From: Bacillota bacterium
GTDB lineage: Bacteria > Bacillota > Clostridia > Lachnospirales > Lachnospiraceae
Direction of reading: 5' to 3'
Length of the DNA: 64,000 bases
Assembly (NCBI GenBank): GCA_023386815.1
Contig: JAEWIZ010000015.1
Coordinates: 62,001 to 126,000, forward strand
The position numbers and the translations under genes were made by a program. The notes under the pieces are model-generated. The model did not search any database. It was given only the letters and a program-made list of their open reading frames with translations, and was not told the origin of the DNA. Each line of letters opens with the position of its first letter. Position 1 is the stretch's first letter. This document shows positions 17,110 to 25,750 of the stretch, in pieces.

Positions 17110-18003
17110 TCATTTCAGTTCCAGGTTAATACTTTTAACTTCACTCATGTACGGGATTGAAGCTGTTGCACCTGCTCTTGATACAGCGATTGCTGATGCT
17201 TTTGAGGCTAGTTCTAAAGCTTCCATTATCGGAAGTCCGTGAATTTTCCCATAAATAAAGTATCCGGTAAAGGTATCTCCGGCTGCAGTTGTATCAACCG
17301 CAGTCACTCTATAGATTCCATGCGTGAGCTGCTCTTTTTGATATCTGTAAATTACTCCCTCTGAGCCTAATGTCATTATAATTTCAGCTTTTGGGTATCT
17401 CTCTTCAATTGTGGTCAATATCTCTTGTTTATCCGCTTTACCGGTAATCTGCTCTCCCTCAATCTCATTCAACAAAAATAATGACACTTTTGATAAATCA
17501 CAGTTATTAATCGATTGGTTAAACGGAGATGGATTTAAGGCAATATGTAACCCTTTTTCATATGCTTGGTCAATGATGTAGTTTAAATGATTTACCTCAT
17601 TCTGTAATAATATCCAGTCGCCCTTGTCAAAAGAGTCCAATACGCCGTCAATATAGTCCTTTGTAAACGCTTGATTACTTCCTCCATAAAGCAGAATACA
17701 GTTTTGGCCTTCATCATCTACCTGTATAATGGTATGTCCGCTTTTACCTTCCATCTGTTTAATACAGCTTATGTCAATTTGATTTTCCTCACAAGTTTTT
17801 AACAGTAGCTCTCCATCCTCACCGATCAAACCTGCATGATATACTCGTTCCCCTGCCCTTGCTAAAGCCACCGACTGATTAAGTCCTTTTCCACCACAAA
17901 ATGTCTCCATTCCGTTTGATAAAATGGTCTCTCCCGGCTTGACAATATGACTTACCGAATATACATAATCATAATTTAAGGACCCCATATTCAGAATCTT
18001 CAT
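17110..18003 (-). CDS. rbsK: Ribokinase (PfkB family)
   Basis: A 297-residue sugar kinase that phosphorylates ribose to ribose-5-phosphate. PfkB signature 1 is seen in FCGGKGLNQSVALARAG (about residues 35-51) and signature 2 in DTTAAGDTFTGYF (about 238-250), where the Asp in AAGD is the catalytic base. The start MKILNMGSLNYDYVY is typical. A remnant of rbsD lies directly upstream, which supports ribose as the substrate. No ribose ABC transporter is present here. Other PfkB sugar kinases remain possible. Confidence 0.88.
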   Translation of the reverse strand: MKILNMGSLNYDYVYSVSHIVKPGETILSNGMETFCGGKGLNQSVALARAGERVYHAGLIGEDGELLLKTCEENQIDISCIKQMEGKSGHTIIQVDDEGQNCILLYGGSNQAFTKDYIDGVLDSFDKGDWILLQNEVNHLNYIIDQAYEKGLHIALNPSPFNQSINNCDLSKVSLFLLNEIEGEQITGKADKQEILTTIEERYPKAEIIMTLGSEGVIYRYQKEQLTHGIYRVTAVDTTAAGDTFTGYFIYGKIHGLPIMEALELASKASAIAVSRAGATASIPYMSEVKSINLELK

Positions 18004-18063
18004 CGCTTATCAATCCTTTCCTCTTCCTATTAATATACCTGCCAGACACAACGCACCGGCTAA

Positions 18064-18384
18064 TCACACTGGAAAGGCAACCCCGGCTCTTAAGATAATA
18101 TTCGGATAAGGTGTAAACTCTCCGGTTCTAACAGCGAATTTCACCTTGCTTGTCATTTTCTTAAAGTCAATATGGGGTATCATTTCATGTTCCGTCTCTG
18201 GCAAAGCCTCTCTTATATAGTATAATAAATTATTATTTTTTTCCACAATTTCTTCTGCCAGATAATAAAATTCCACTTCTGCTTCCTCTAACACTGCCCT
18301 TAATACCTGTTGGAAGCTAGGTACTCCTTTGCAAAGCGCCAATCAACGAGCGGAACTCCCTCCGGTATTTGTAAACCAATTAAA
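18064..18384 (-). pseudogene. rbsD: Broken D-ribose pyranase
   Basis: RbsD converts ribose between pyranose and furanose forms. The C-terminal two thirds are clear in one frame from 18342: KGVPSFQQVLRAVLEEAEVEF, then RTGEFTPYPNIILRAGVAF, the family's last block. The preceding segment LIGLQIPEGVPLVD is in another frame; one T appears to be missing near 18345 between GAT and TGGCG. The N-terminal part with the GHTD motif and catalytic His is absent, replaced by the terminator of the upstream kinase gene. So the gene has both an N-terminal deletion and a frameshift. A sequencing error could explain the frameshift but not the missing N-terminus. Confidence 0.8.
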
Positions 18385-18403
18385 AATAGCAATTGCTTGC
18401 TAT
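18381..18403 (-). terminator. Terminator of the nucleoside kinase gene
   Basis: On the minus strand ATAGCAA and TTGCTAT pair around a GCAA tetraloop, followed by TTTTTAA. It directly abuts the rbsD remnant. Confidence 0.7.
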
Positions 18404-18479
18404 CACTGATAGTTTTGCAATTGCCATCTTTTTTATCTATTAGATTATTCAAATACGGTAGATTCTTTCTTTTCTTATC

Positions 18480-20144
18480 TCACACTTTAAAGCAGCTACC
18501 ACCGATAAACTCCTTCAAAATAGAATTCTGAGGAACTACTTCACTTGGTGTTGCTATGAAATAATCCAGGAACTTCAGTAGTCGTTTTGCTTCAACGTAT
18601 TCCTCACAGTTTCGATCAATACCAAACAGTATTGGTTCTGCATATTGCTTCAACACTGCCAGCTCGTAAATTAAAGCTGAATTAAACATTACATCTGCAT
18701 CTTCCTGGAACGGGAAGATATTCTCTTCCTCTCCCCTACGTACCGAAGGCCACATGGAAATTGTTTTTTGAGCTGAGGCTCCTCTGGTTCTGGCATCGCG
18801 CACCATTCTTCGAATTAATCGTCCATCCGTGGTTGGAATTCGATTGTGTTCGTCAATATTCAACTGAGTTAAAGCACTGATATATATTTTAAACTTACTC
18901 TCTCTTGGTAGCGTATAAGACAAGGCATCATTCAATCCATGAATTCCTTCTATTACCAAAATATCATTGGAACCTAGAGTAAGATAATTGCCTTTATATT
19001 CTCTAAAACCAGAAACAAAGTTAAAGCTCGGAATATCCACAGCCTTACCATTTAGAAGATCCGTCATATCCCTATTAAACTGTTCGAGGTCAATAGCCTC
19101 CAGAACTTCAAAATTATAATTGCCAGACTCATCCCTTGGAGTTTTTTCGCGATCAACAAAGTAATTATCAACAGCGATTGGGTGTGGCTTTAGACCATGT
19201 GCCATAAGCTGTACGCTTAATCGATGAGAAAAGGTTGTTTTTCCGGAGGAGGAAGGTCCTGCGATCATAATAAATTTCTTATCCCCGGCCTTCTTTATGG
19301 TCTCTGCTATTTCACTGATTTTCTTTTCCTGAAGAGCTTCCGAAACCAAGATAAGTTCATTGATCTTCCCACTCGCGATGATATCATTTAAAGCACCAAC
19401 ATTTGGAACATCCATCATATCCGCCCATTCATTCGCCTCTTTTAACGTAAGATAGAGCTTCTTCTGAGGAAGAAAGGGCGCTATTTGAGTGGGATTTTTC
19501 TTATCGGGCAACAATAATAAGAAACCACTTTCATATAGCATCAGGTCGAAATATTTTAAAATACCTGTATTGGAAGGCATATAACCATAATAATAATCTT
19601 CAAAGCCATCTAGGTTATAGATGTTTGCCTTTGATACACGACGGTATTTAAACAACTTTTCTTTATCATACATTTTATAATGACGAAATAACTCTATCGC
19701 ATCATCGGTTCCAATGCTTCGTTTCATAAACGGAATATCTCTTTGAATAATATCCTTCATTCTTGCTTTAATTGATTCTAACCGAGCTGAGGTCATCGGA
19801 TATTTTCCTTTATATTCGCAAAAGAGACCATTACTTATGCTATATTCAACCGTAACCTTCTCTACATTTTCCACTCCAAACTCTGCGTGCAACGCCTTTA
19901 ACATTACCAAAACGATACCACGGTTGTAGGTTTTCCCACCTGCATCCTCAGCCGTAGTAACGAATCGAATTTTACTGTTATTCGTTGCATGCTTGAATAA
20001 TTCCCTGAGTTTATTATTTACAAATGCTAATATGATATCGTTTTCATAGTCTTTCTGAAACTTTTTGCTAATTTCTAAAAGTGTTGTATTATTTGGATAT
20101 TCGTATACCTGCCCATTCACCTCAACCTTTATTGTTCCGCTCAT
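18480..20144 (-). CDS. Uridine-kinase-like nucleoside kinase with threonyl-tRNA-synthetase-like N-terminus
   Basis: A 554-residue protein. Residues about 4-60 are a TGS-like domain (IKVEVNGQVYEYPNNTTLLEIS). A middle region resembles the second domain of threonyl-tRNA synthetase. The C-terminal half is a P-loop kinase of the uridine kinase/phosphoribulokinase type, with AGPSSSGKTTF (Walker A), AVDNYFVDREKTPRDESG and VIEGIHGLN. The family is widespread in Clostridia and is annotated as nucleoside kinase; its exact substrate is not certain. The ATG at 20144 has an AGGAG site. It ends with an intrinsic terminator at 18381-18403. Confidence 0.85.
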   Translation of the reverse strand: MSGTIKVEVNGQVYEYPNNTTLLEISKKFQKDYENDIILAFVNNKLRELFKHATNNSKIRFVTTAEDAGGKTYNRGIVLVMLKALHAEFGVENVEKVTVEYSISNGLFCEYKGKYPMTSARLESIKARMKDIIQRDIPFMKRSIGTDDAIELFRHYKMYDKEKLFKYRRVSKANIYNLDGFEDYYYGYMPSNTGILKYFDLMLYESGFLLLLPDKKNPTQIAPFLPQKKLYLTLKEANEWADMMDVPNVGALNDIIASGKINELILVSEALQEKKISEIAETIKKAGDKKFIMIAGPSSSGKTTFSHRLSVQLMAHGLKPHPIAVDNYFVDREKTPRDESGNYNFEVLEAIDLEQFNRDMTDLLNGKAVDIPSFNFVSGFREYKGNYLTLGSNDILVIEGIHGLNDALSYTLPRESKFKIYISALTQLNIDEHNRIPTTDGRLIRRMVRDARTRGASAQKTISMWPSVRRGEEENIFPFQEDADVMFNSALIYELAVLKQYAEPILFGIDRNCEEYVEAKRLLKFLDYFIATPSEVVPQNSILKEFIGGSCFKV

Positions 20145-20212
20145 TTAAACACTCCTCTTTTTTTAATTCGGCATTTAGGAATTTATATGTTGCTCTGTTG
20201 TGTCTTTCTGTT

Positions 20213-20950
20213 TTAATAATAAGCAAGACCACGCTGAAGCAAATCCATTCTTTCCTTAATTTCCTGTTTTCTTGCTAATGAATGTTCTGTATTCTCTGAA
20301 TTTAAGGATTGCATAATCCCTTCACATATCCTATAGTCCCAAAGCATAAATTCCTTTAGGATACTGTTCTTTTGTTCTAATAACAATTTGCCATAATAAA
20401 AATGTTCTTTCTCTATTAATACATATTTCTTACGATCCAGATTTAGGCTATTTTTTATCGCTTTCATGATAAAATAATATTTTTCGTCTTCCTTAACCAT
20501 ATTTTCCTCTAAAATCAGAAAACCTTCCTCCTGCAGCATATAGCGAACTTTATGTATTTCTGATTGCGGCTGCAGTACCAGCTCCTTGGCGGTCTGCATA
20601 ACTTCTTTTTTATTGGTTAGGATCTGTATCATTAACGGCCCACCCATCCCTGCAATTAATATGGTATCCGCCTCATTTGCATCCAACTTTTCTAATCCAT
20701 TTGATTTTCTCGTTTCAATTCGATCCAAATACCCATACTTCTTAATGTTTTCTTGTGCCCGATCAATCGGCCCCTGATTTACATCCATTGCAATGATATT
20801 GGGTGCTATCCCCTGCTCCGCCAAATAAATGGCTGTATATGCATGGTCACATCCAATATCAGCAACTCGATTACCTGGCGTGACAAAATCCGCTACCGCC
20901 TTTAGACGTCTGGATAAGCGTATTGTATATCCCTCTTTGTTTTCTTGCAT
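20213..20950 (-). CDS. trmK: tRNA (adenine-22-N1)-methyltransferase
   Basis: A 245-residue SAM-dependent methyltransferase that modifies A22 of tRNA. The SAM motif is VADIGCDHAYTAIYLAEQ (about residues 29-46) and the catalytic-type motif is ILIAGMGGPLMIQIL. LSRRLKAVADFV near the start is diagnostic of the TrmK (YqfN) family. It lies just downstream of rpoD, as in many Firmicutes, separated by about 190 bases. The C-terminal 70 residues are helical, as in known TrmK proteins. Confidence 0.92.
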   Translation of the reverse strand: MQENKEGYTIRLSRRLKAVADFVTPGNRVADIGCDHAYTAIYLAEQGIAPNIIAMDVNQGPIDRAQENIKKYGYLDRIETRKSNGLEKLDANEADTILIAGMGGPLMIQILTNKKEVMQTAKELVLQPQSEIHKVRYMLQEEGFLILEENMVKEDEKYYFIMKAIKNSLNLDRKKYVLIEKEHFYYGKLLLEQKNSILKEFMLWDYRICEGIMQSLNSENTEHSLARKQEIKERMDLLQRGLAYY

Positions 20951-21138
20951 CTGATATGCTCCATTTTATTTTTTATTAAAGTAAATCCTGTTGATCTATG
21001 AACCATAAACTCCCCAGGTCACAAAGCTCTTAAACGTAGATCCATTCTGTATACCAAAACTTAAAATCGAAAAGCATTATGGTATAACATAATGAAACCT
21101 ATCGTTAACGCTTAGCTTGAGGGGAGTCTAGTTGTCAC

Positions 21139-22233
21139 TTATTCTAAATAATCTTTTAGTTTTCTACTACGGCTGGGATGTCTAAGTTTCCGAAGAGCTT
21201 TCGCTTCAATCTGGCGTATGCGCTCTCTGGTTACATTAAACTCTTTTCCTACCTCTTCCAAAGTACGCGCCCGTCCATCGTCCAATCCAAATCTTAAACG
21301 AAGTACCTTCTGTTCACGTTCTGTTAAAGTTCCCAGCACTTCCACTAACTGCTCCTTCAACAAGGTGAACGCTGCTGCCTCCGCTGGTACCGGCACGTTA
21401 TCATCCTGAATAAAATCACCAAGATGGCTGTCTTCTTCTTCACCAATGGGGGTCTCGAGGGATACTGGCTCTTGGGAAATCTTCTGGATTTCACGAACCC
21501 TTTCAACAGGCAAATTCATAACCTCAGATATCTCTTCCGGGGAAGGCTCTCTTCCGAGTTCCTGCAGCAATTGACGTTGTACCCTAGTCAGCTTATTGAT
21601 TGTTTCCACCATATGGACAGGAATACGAATTGTTCTGGCCTGGTCAGCAATTGCTCTAGTGATTGCCTGCCGTATCCACCAGGTAGCGTAAGTACTGAAT
21701 TTATACCCTTTACGATAATCAAATTTTTCAACAGCTTTTATTAAACCCAGATTTCCTTCTTGAATTAAATCCAAGAACAACATACCGCGTCCTACATAAC
21801 GCTTTGCAATGCTGACCACCAGACGAAGATTTGCTTCTGCAAGACGCTTTTTCGCATAATCATCGCCCTCTTCCATCTTTCGCGCCAACATAGTCTCTTC
21901 GTCCGCATTCAGAAGCTGTACCTTTCCAATTTCCTTTAAATACATACGAACCGGGTCATCTATATTGATTCCCTCTGGAACAGATAAATCTATGGTCTCT
22001 AAATCTTCTTCATCATCTAGTATAATATCCTCTTCATCATCTTCGGAAATTCTGAGGACGTCGACATTATGCTTGTCCAGGAAATCATAGATTTTTTCAA
22101 CCTTGCTGGGATCTAATTCCATATCCGCAAAGAAATCATTTACTTCCTGATATTCAAGTACATTCTTCTTCTTTTCGGCAAAAACCAAAAGTTCCTTCAG
22201 TCTTTCCGTAAACTTTATTATATTTTCGTCCAT
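21139..22233 (-). CDS. rpoD: Housekeeping RNA polymerase sigma factor
   Basis: A 364-residue primary sigma-70 factor (SigA). Region 1.2 is seen in DPVRMYLKEIGKVQLL, region 2 in FSTYATWWIRQAITRAIADQ, region 3 in RIPVHMVETINKL and region 4.2 in VTRERIRQIEAKALRKLRHP. An acidic stretch (EDDEEDIILDDEEDLE) lies near residue 65, as in other Firmicute SigA proteins. It is the third gene of the dgt-dnaG-rpoD macromolecular synthesis operon. The promoters read in this window (TTGACA/TATAAT type) are its expected targets. Confidence 0.98.
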   Translation of the reverse strand: MDENIIKFTERLKELLVFAEKKKNVLEYQEVNDFFADMELDPSKVEKIYDFLDKHNVDVLRISEDDEEDIILDDEEDLETIDLSVPEGINIDDPVRMYLKEIGKVQLLNADEETMLARKMEEGDDYAKKRLAEANLRLVVSIAKRYVGRGMLFLDLIQEGNLGLIKAVEKFDYRKGYKFSTYATWWIRQAITRAIADQARTIRIPVHMVETINKLTRVQRQLLQELGREPSPEEISEVMNLPVERVREIQKISQEPVSLETPIGEEEDSHLGDFIQDDNVPVPAEAAAFTLLKEQLVEVLGTLTEREQKVLRLRFGLDDGRARTLEEVGKEFNVTRERIRQIEAKALRKLRHPSRSRKLKDYLE

Positions 22234-22324
22234 AGTTAATCCTTCCTTCTTTAACTCTTTTTATATTTTAACCACCATTTGATGAAATATGCAATTTACG
22301 CTATTTGCGGCTGCAATCATCAGC

Positions 22325-24106
22325 TTAGCTGCCAAATGTAAAGTGTTTTTTCTTAAGTTCCGTCTTTTCTTTGATTATTTTCATTAGCAACTCTGTATCA
22401 TTTACCTCAATCGCCTTCTGACTTTGCTTGTCCAAACTATTCTCCTTTAATTTCATAACCGTATCCGATAATGCTTTTTGTCTTGCTGCCACGTCCATCT
22501 CCCCACGGATCCTGGCAGAAAAAAGAGCTGCAACTTCAGATTGTTCTTCTTTATTTTGAAAGTTATTTATGATTTTTGCAGGAATCACTTCCTTTTCCTT
22601 CTCATATTGATCAAATACCAGAGTTGCTACTTCATAATAAATACCCTCTGTAAAATCTCCTGGCCCAATCATTCCTTTAATTTTATCAAAGAGAGAATGA
22701 TCCTCAATCAACCAAGTAAGCATAAGCTTTTGAGATTTCGCGATCCCGTCTTCCGGTGGCTTCTTTCCCTTCGTAGCTTCGTTTCTTGATTCCCTTTGCT
22801 CACTAATTCCGAGTACAAGCTGGTTGCCTAGCTTATTAACAAGTCTTCGCAGCTGCTCCACATCAATCTGATAGGTTTTAGCTACTGCATCGATATAGAA
22901 ATTTCTTTCCAACTCCTCTCCAAAGGTGGTTAGCTTCCTAGCTGTTTCCTGGAAGAACTTTGTCTTTTGCTCCGGATCTGACATATCATATTCGGTCTGT
23001 AACACATCGATTTCAAAAAAGAAACTATTCTTCGCTTCATTAATTCTCCGCTGATATTCCTCTGCTCCTAAGGCTTTGATAAATTCATCCGGATCCTTAT
23101 AGGGCTTCATATTAATTACCTTAACGGTGAGTCCGGCCTCTTTTAGAATTGGTATTGCTCGTAGCGCTGCCTGCGTTCCAGCACCATCACTATCAAAGGT
23201 TAGTAAAGTCTCATTGGTATAACGCTTGATTAAATTTGCATGGAAGGTTGTAAAGGCCGTTCCTAATGCAGCAACCGCATTGGTAAAGCCTGCTTGATGC
23301 AATGCAATTACATCTATATAGCCTTCACAGATTAATAAATATTGTTTTCTGGAGGCTCTTGCAAAATTAAGCCCATATAGGTTTCTACTCTTATCAAACA
23401 ATAGAGTCTCAGGAGAATTAAGATATTTCGGTAAGGCATCTCCCATGACACGACCACCAAAGCCGATAACCCGATGATTTACATCCATAATTGGAAACAT
23501 CACTCGGTTCCAAAACTTATCCGTACCCCCTCGCTGTTCATCAATGGTTACAAGGCCGGATTGCTTTAGAATTTGATCCTCATATCCCAATCCCTTTAAA
23601 TACTTATATAAATCATCACTGAAGGGGTTAGAATATCCTAAGCCGAATTGCTTTACCGTATCTTCCGAAAGCCCTCTTCGAAGAAGATATTCATAAGCCG
23701 TCTTACCTCTCGAGGATACTAACTGATAGTAAAAATATTTTGCCGCTTGTTTATTTATTTCTAATAATTTACCTCTTAAATCCGACTGCCGTTTGGCTTC
23801 CTCTGAAAGCTCTTGCTCCGGAATCTGTACTCCTGCCCGTTCCGCCAAAAACTTAAGTGCTTCAAGAAAGGTGTAATTCTCATATTCCATAATAAAGGTA
23901 AACACATTACCACCCACGCCACATCCGAAGCAATGATACATCTGCTTGGAGGCACTGACGGAGAAGGACGGTGTTTTTTCATTATGAAATGGACACAACC
24001 CCATGTGATTACTGCCTTTTTTTTGTAATCGTAGGTAGGAGCCAATCACACTCACGATATCATTTCTGCTTCTTATTTCTTCAACTAGTTCATCTGAGTA
24101 AAACAT
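22325..24106 (-). CDS. dnaG: DNA primase
   Basis: A 593-residue primase that makes RNA primers for replication. The N-terminal CHC2 zinc finger is CPFHNEKTPSF followed by CFGCG (about residues 38-63). The catalytic core follows with FGGRVMGDALPKYLNS, and the TOPRIM domain has LLICEGYIDVIALHQAG (about 254-270) and the TFDSDGAG acidic motif. The C-terminal helicase-binding region is more variable. The ATG at 24106 has GGAGGGAG nine bases before it. It sits between dgt and rpoD in one operon. Confidence 0.97.
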   Translation of the reverse strand: MFYSDELVEEIRSRNDIVSVIGSYLRLQKKGSNHMGLCPFHNEKTPSFSVSASKQMYHCFGCGVGGNVFTFIMEYENYTFLEALKFLAERAGVQIPEQELSEEAKRQSDLRGKLLEINKQAAKYFYYQLVSSRGKTAYEYLLRRGLSEDTVKQFGLGYSNPFSDDLYKYLKGLGYEDQILKQSGLVTIDEQRGGTDKFWNRVMFPIMDVNHRVIGFGGRVMGDALPKYLNSPETLLFDKSRNLYGLNFARASRKQYLLICEGYIDVIALHQAGFTNAVAALGTAFTTFHANLIKRYTNETLLTFDSDGAGTQAALRAIPILKEAGLTVKVINMKPYKDPDEFIKALGAEEYQRRINEAKNSFFFEIDVLQTEYDMSDPEQKTKFFQETARKLTTFGEELERNFYIDAVAKTYQIDVEQLRRLVNKLGNQLVLGISEQRESRNEATKGKKPPEDGIAKSQKLMLTWLIEDHSLFDKIKGMIGPGDFTEGIYYEVATLVFDQYEKEKEVIPAKIINNFQNKEEQSEVAALFSARIRGEMDVAARQKALSDTVMKLKENSLDKQSQKAIEVNDTELLMKIIKEKTELKKKHFTFGS

Positions 24107-24148
24107 TCTGCACTCCCTCCATCGATTTTATAGCTAATCTTCTATTTA

Positions 24149-25186
24149 CTAATAAACACTCCAGGACGAAGGAATCATAATCTGCTTAAATTTTGCAATG
24201 GCATAGCGATCTGTCATACCTGCAATATAATCACATATGATTCTTTCCGGTGGTTCACCAATTTGATCCACCCTCAAACGAAATTCCTCCGGAAGATACC
24301 CGGCATGGTTCTTATAATAAAGAAACAACTCCTCTAAAAGTCGTTCTGCCTGTTCTTCCTGTCCCTTTGCCTTCTTATTCATATATACACTTTGAAACAT
24401 ATACTCACGTAACCGAAGCATTGCTGCTTCAATTTCCGGAGACATGATAATATCATTTTTATCTCTACTGTTGGTAACGATATCATGAACGAGAATATCC
24501 AATCGTCTTCCCAAACTACGCCCAAGAATGTCAGTAAACTCTTTGGGTATATCCTCTTCATGAATAATCTGTCCGCGAATTGCATCATCAATATCATGAT
24601 TGATATAGGCGATCTTGTCACTGAGTCGAACTATTTTCCCTTCCAAGGTGGAGGGTACCCCTTCTGTCTGATGGCCTTTAATTCCATCCCGTACTTCTTT
24701 TGACAGATTTAAGCCTTTTCCATGATTTTCGAGATATTCTACCACACGAATACTCTGTAAATGATGCTGAAAGCCTAAGGAGCAGATCCGATTAAGAGCA
24801 CGCTCCCCTGCATGGCCAAAGGGTGTATGTCCAAGATCATGTCCTAAGGCGATGGCTTCTGTTAAATCCTCATTTAATAGAAGTGCTTTTGCTATAGTTC
24901 TGGCAATCTGTGCAACCTCCAGTGTATGGGTAAGCCGTGTTCTATAATGATCTCCCTCAGGAGCCAAGAAAACCTGTGTCTTATGCTTTAACCTGCGAAA
25001 TGCCTTTGAATGCAAAATCCGATCTCGATCCCTTTGATAGATTGGCCGGATATCACAAGGTGCTTCCTCCCTGTCTCTACCCTGGGATTCATCGGAAAAG
25101 GCTGCATAAGGGCTAAGAATCTCGTGTTCTCTTTTTTCCAGCATCTGTCGTATGTTCATAATTTGTTGTTCCATACCGCACTCCAT
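24149..25186 (-). CDS. dgt: dGTPase-like HD-domain phosphohydrolase
   Basis: A 345-residue member of the dGTP triphosphohydrolase family, which splits dGTP (or other dNTPs) into the nucleoside and triphosphate. The HD metal site is seen in RLTHTLEVAQIAR (His) and ALGHDLGHTPFGHAGE (HD). SKAFRRLKHKTQVFLAPEGDHYRTR precedes it and fits the family. The size matches the shorter type-2 form. The true start may be the ATG at 25174, which has GGAG six bases before it. Position ahead of dnaG-rpoD is common in Clostridia and couples nucleotide pools to replication genes. Confidence 0.92.
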   Translation of the reverse strand: MECGMEQQIMNIRQMLEKREHEILSPYAAFSDESQGRDREEAPCDIRPIYQRDRDRILHSKAFRRLKHKTQVFLAPEGDHYRTRLTHTLEVAQIARTIAKALLLNEDLTEAIALGHDLGHTPFGHAGERALNRICSLGFQHHLQSIRVVEYLENHGKGLNLSKEVRDGIKGHQTEGVPSTLEGKIVRLSDKIAYINHDIDDAIRGQIIHEEDIPKEFTDILGRSLGRRLDILVHDIVTNSRDKNDIIMSPEIEAAMLRLREYMFQSVYMNKKAKGQEEQAERLLEELFLYYKNHAGYLPEEFRLRVDQIGEPPERIICDYIAGMTDRYAIAKFKQIMIPSSWSVY

Positions 25187-25356
25187 TCCGCTGCCATAAG
25201 CAGCATAAAACGAAAATGAATGTGAACCTCTTACTACTAATATTCTACAAGGTTTGCTGATTTCCTTTTTTTATTCATAAAAATATTAAAAAATTCAATT
25301 ATACTTCAATTATTTAAATTAAATTAAGTGGCGCTAAACTTGTTGATTATAATAAA

Positions 25357-25471
25357 GGAGCTCCTGTAGAACTGCATTTGTCTTACTCTTTGAAATCAAC
25401 ACAGCAATTCTCATATTGCAAATGACTTTTTCAGCGATAAATAAGATCAAATTCGATTCTACAGGAACTCC
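25357..25471. repeat. 15-base inverted repeats flanking 85 bases
   Basis: GGAGCTCCTGTAGAA (25357-25371) and TTCTACAGGAACTCC (25457-25471) pair with one mismatch. They enclose about 85 bases with no reading frame. It could be a small palindromic element or an RNA structure. No clear target duplication is seen. The rest of the 25187-25559 gap must hold the promoter of the dgt-dnaG-rpoD operon and shows no gene. Confidence 0.5.
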
Positions 25472-25559
25472 TGATATTAGTTATGACTTAGCTCTCATAA
25501 CCTATGAGAGGGGTAATAAATTTGGTTAATAATAATTCTTAAGCCTAATATAAATTACT

Positions 25560-25706
25560 TTAATCCTTTGTATTACATTTTCCTTTGGAAGGGCAGGAGG
25601 AGCATCCTCCACAACAACTTTTTCCTTCTTTTAAATCCTTGGTTTTCTTATAAATAACAAATCCCGTATAGGCTAGTATAATTATTCCTAAAATGATACC
25701 GGGCAT
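25560..25706 (-). CDS. FeoB-associated Cys-rich membrane peptide
   Basis: A 48-residue protein: one membrane helix (residues 2-19, PGIILGIIILAYTGFVIY), a short charged linker, then SCCGGCSSCPSKGKC with five cysteines in a small cluster. This matches the FeoB-associated Cys-rich family found after feoB in Firmicutes, thought to help ferrous iron import or bind metal; its mechanism is not established. The ATG at 25706 is chosen because AGGAGCGG precedes it. A longer upstream frame would run into feoB and is rejected. It follows feoB by 44 bases and is the last gene of the operon. Confidence 0.88.
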   Translation of the reverse strand: MPGIILGIIILAYTGFVIYKKTKDLKEGKSCCGGCSSCPSKGKCNTKD

Positions 25707-25750
25707 AATCACCGCTCCTTTCATATATTCAACGACGATTGGTCTTGTCT

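Noticed and set aside
18064..18342. Intact 92-residue RbsD
   Set aside because: The frame lacks the catalytic N-terminus; the preceding RbsD segment is in a different frame, so it is a pseudogene.
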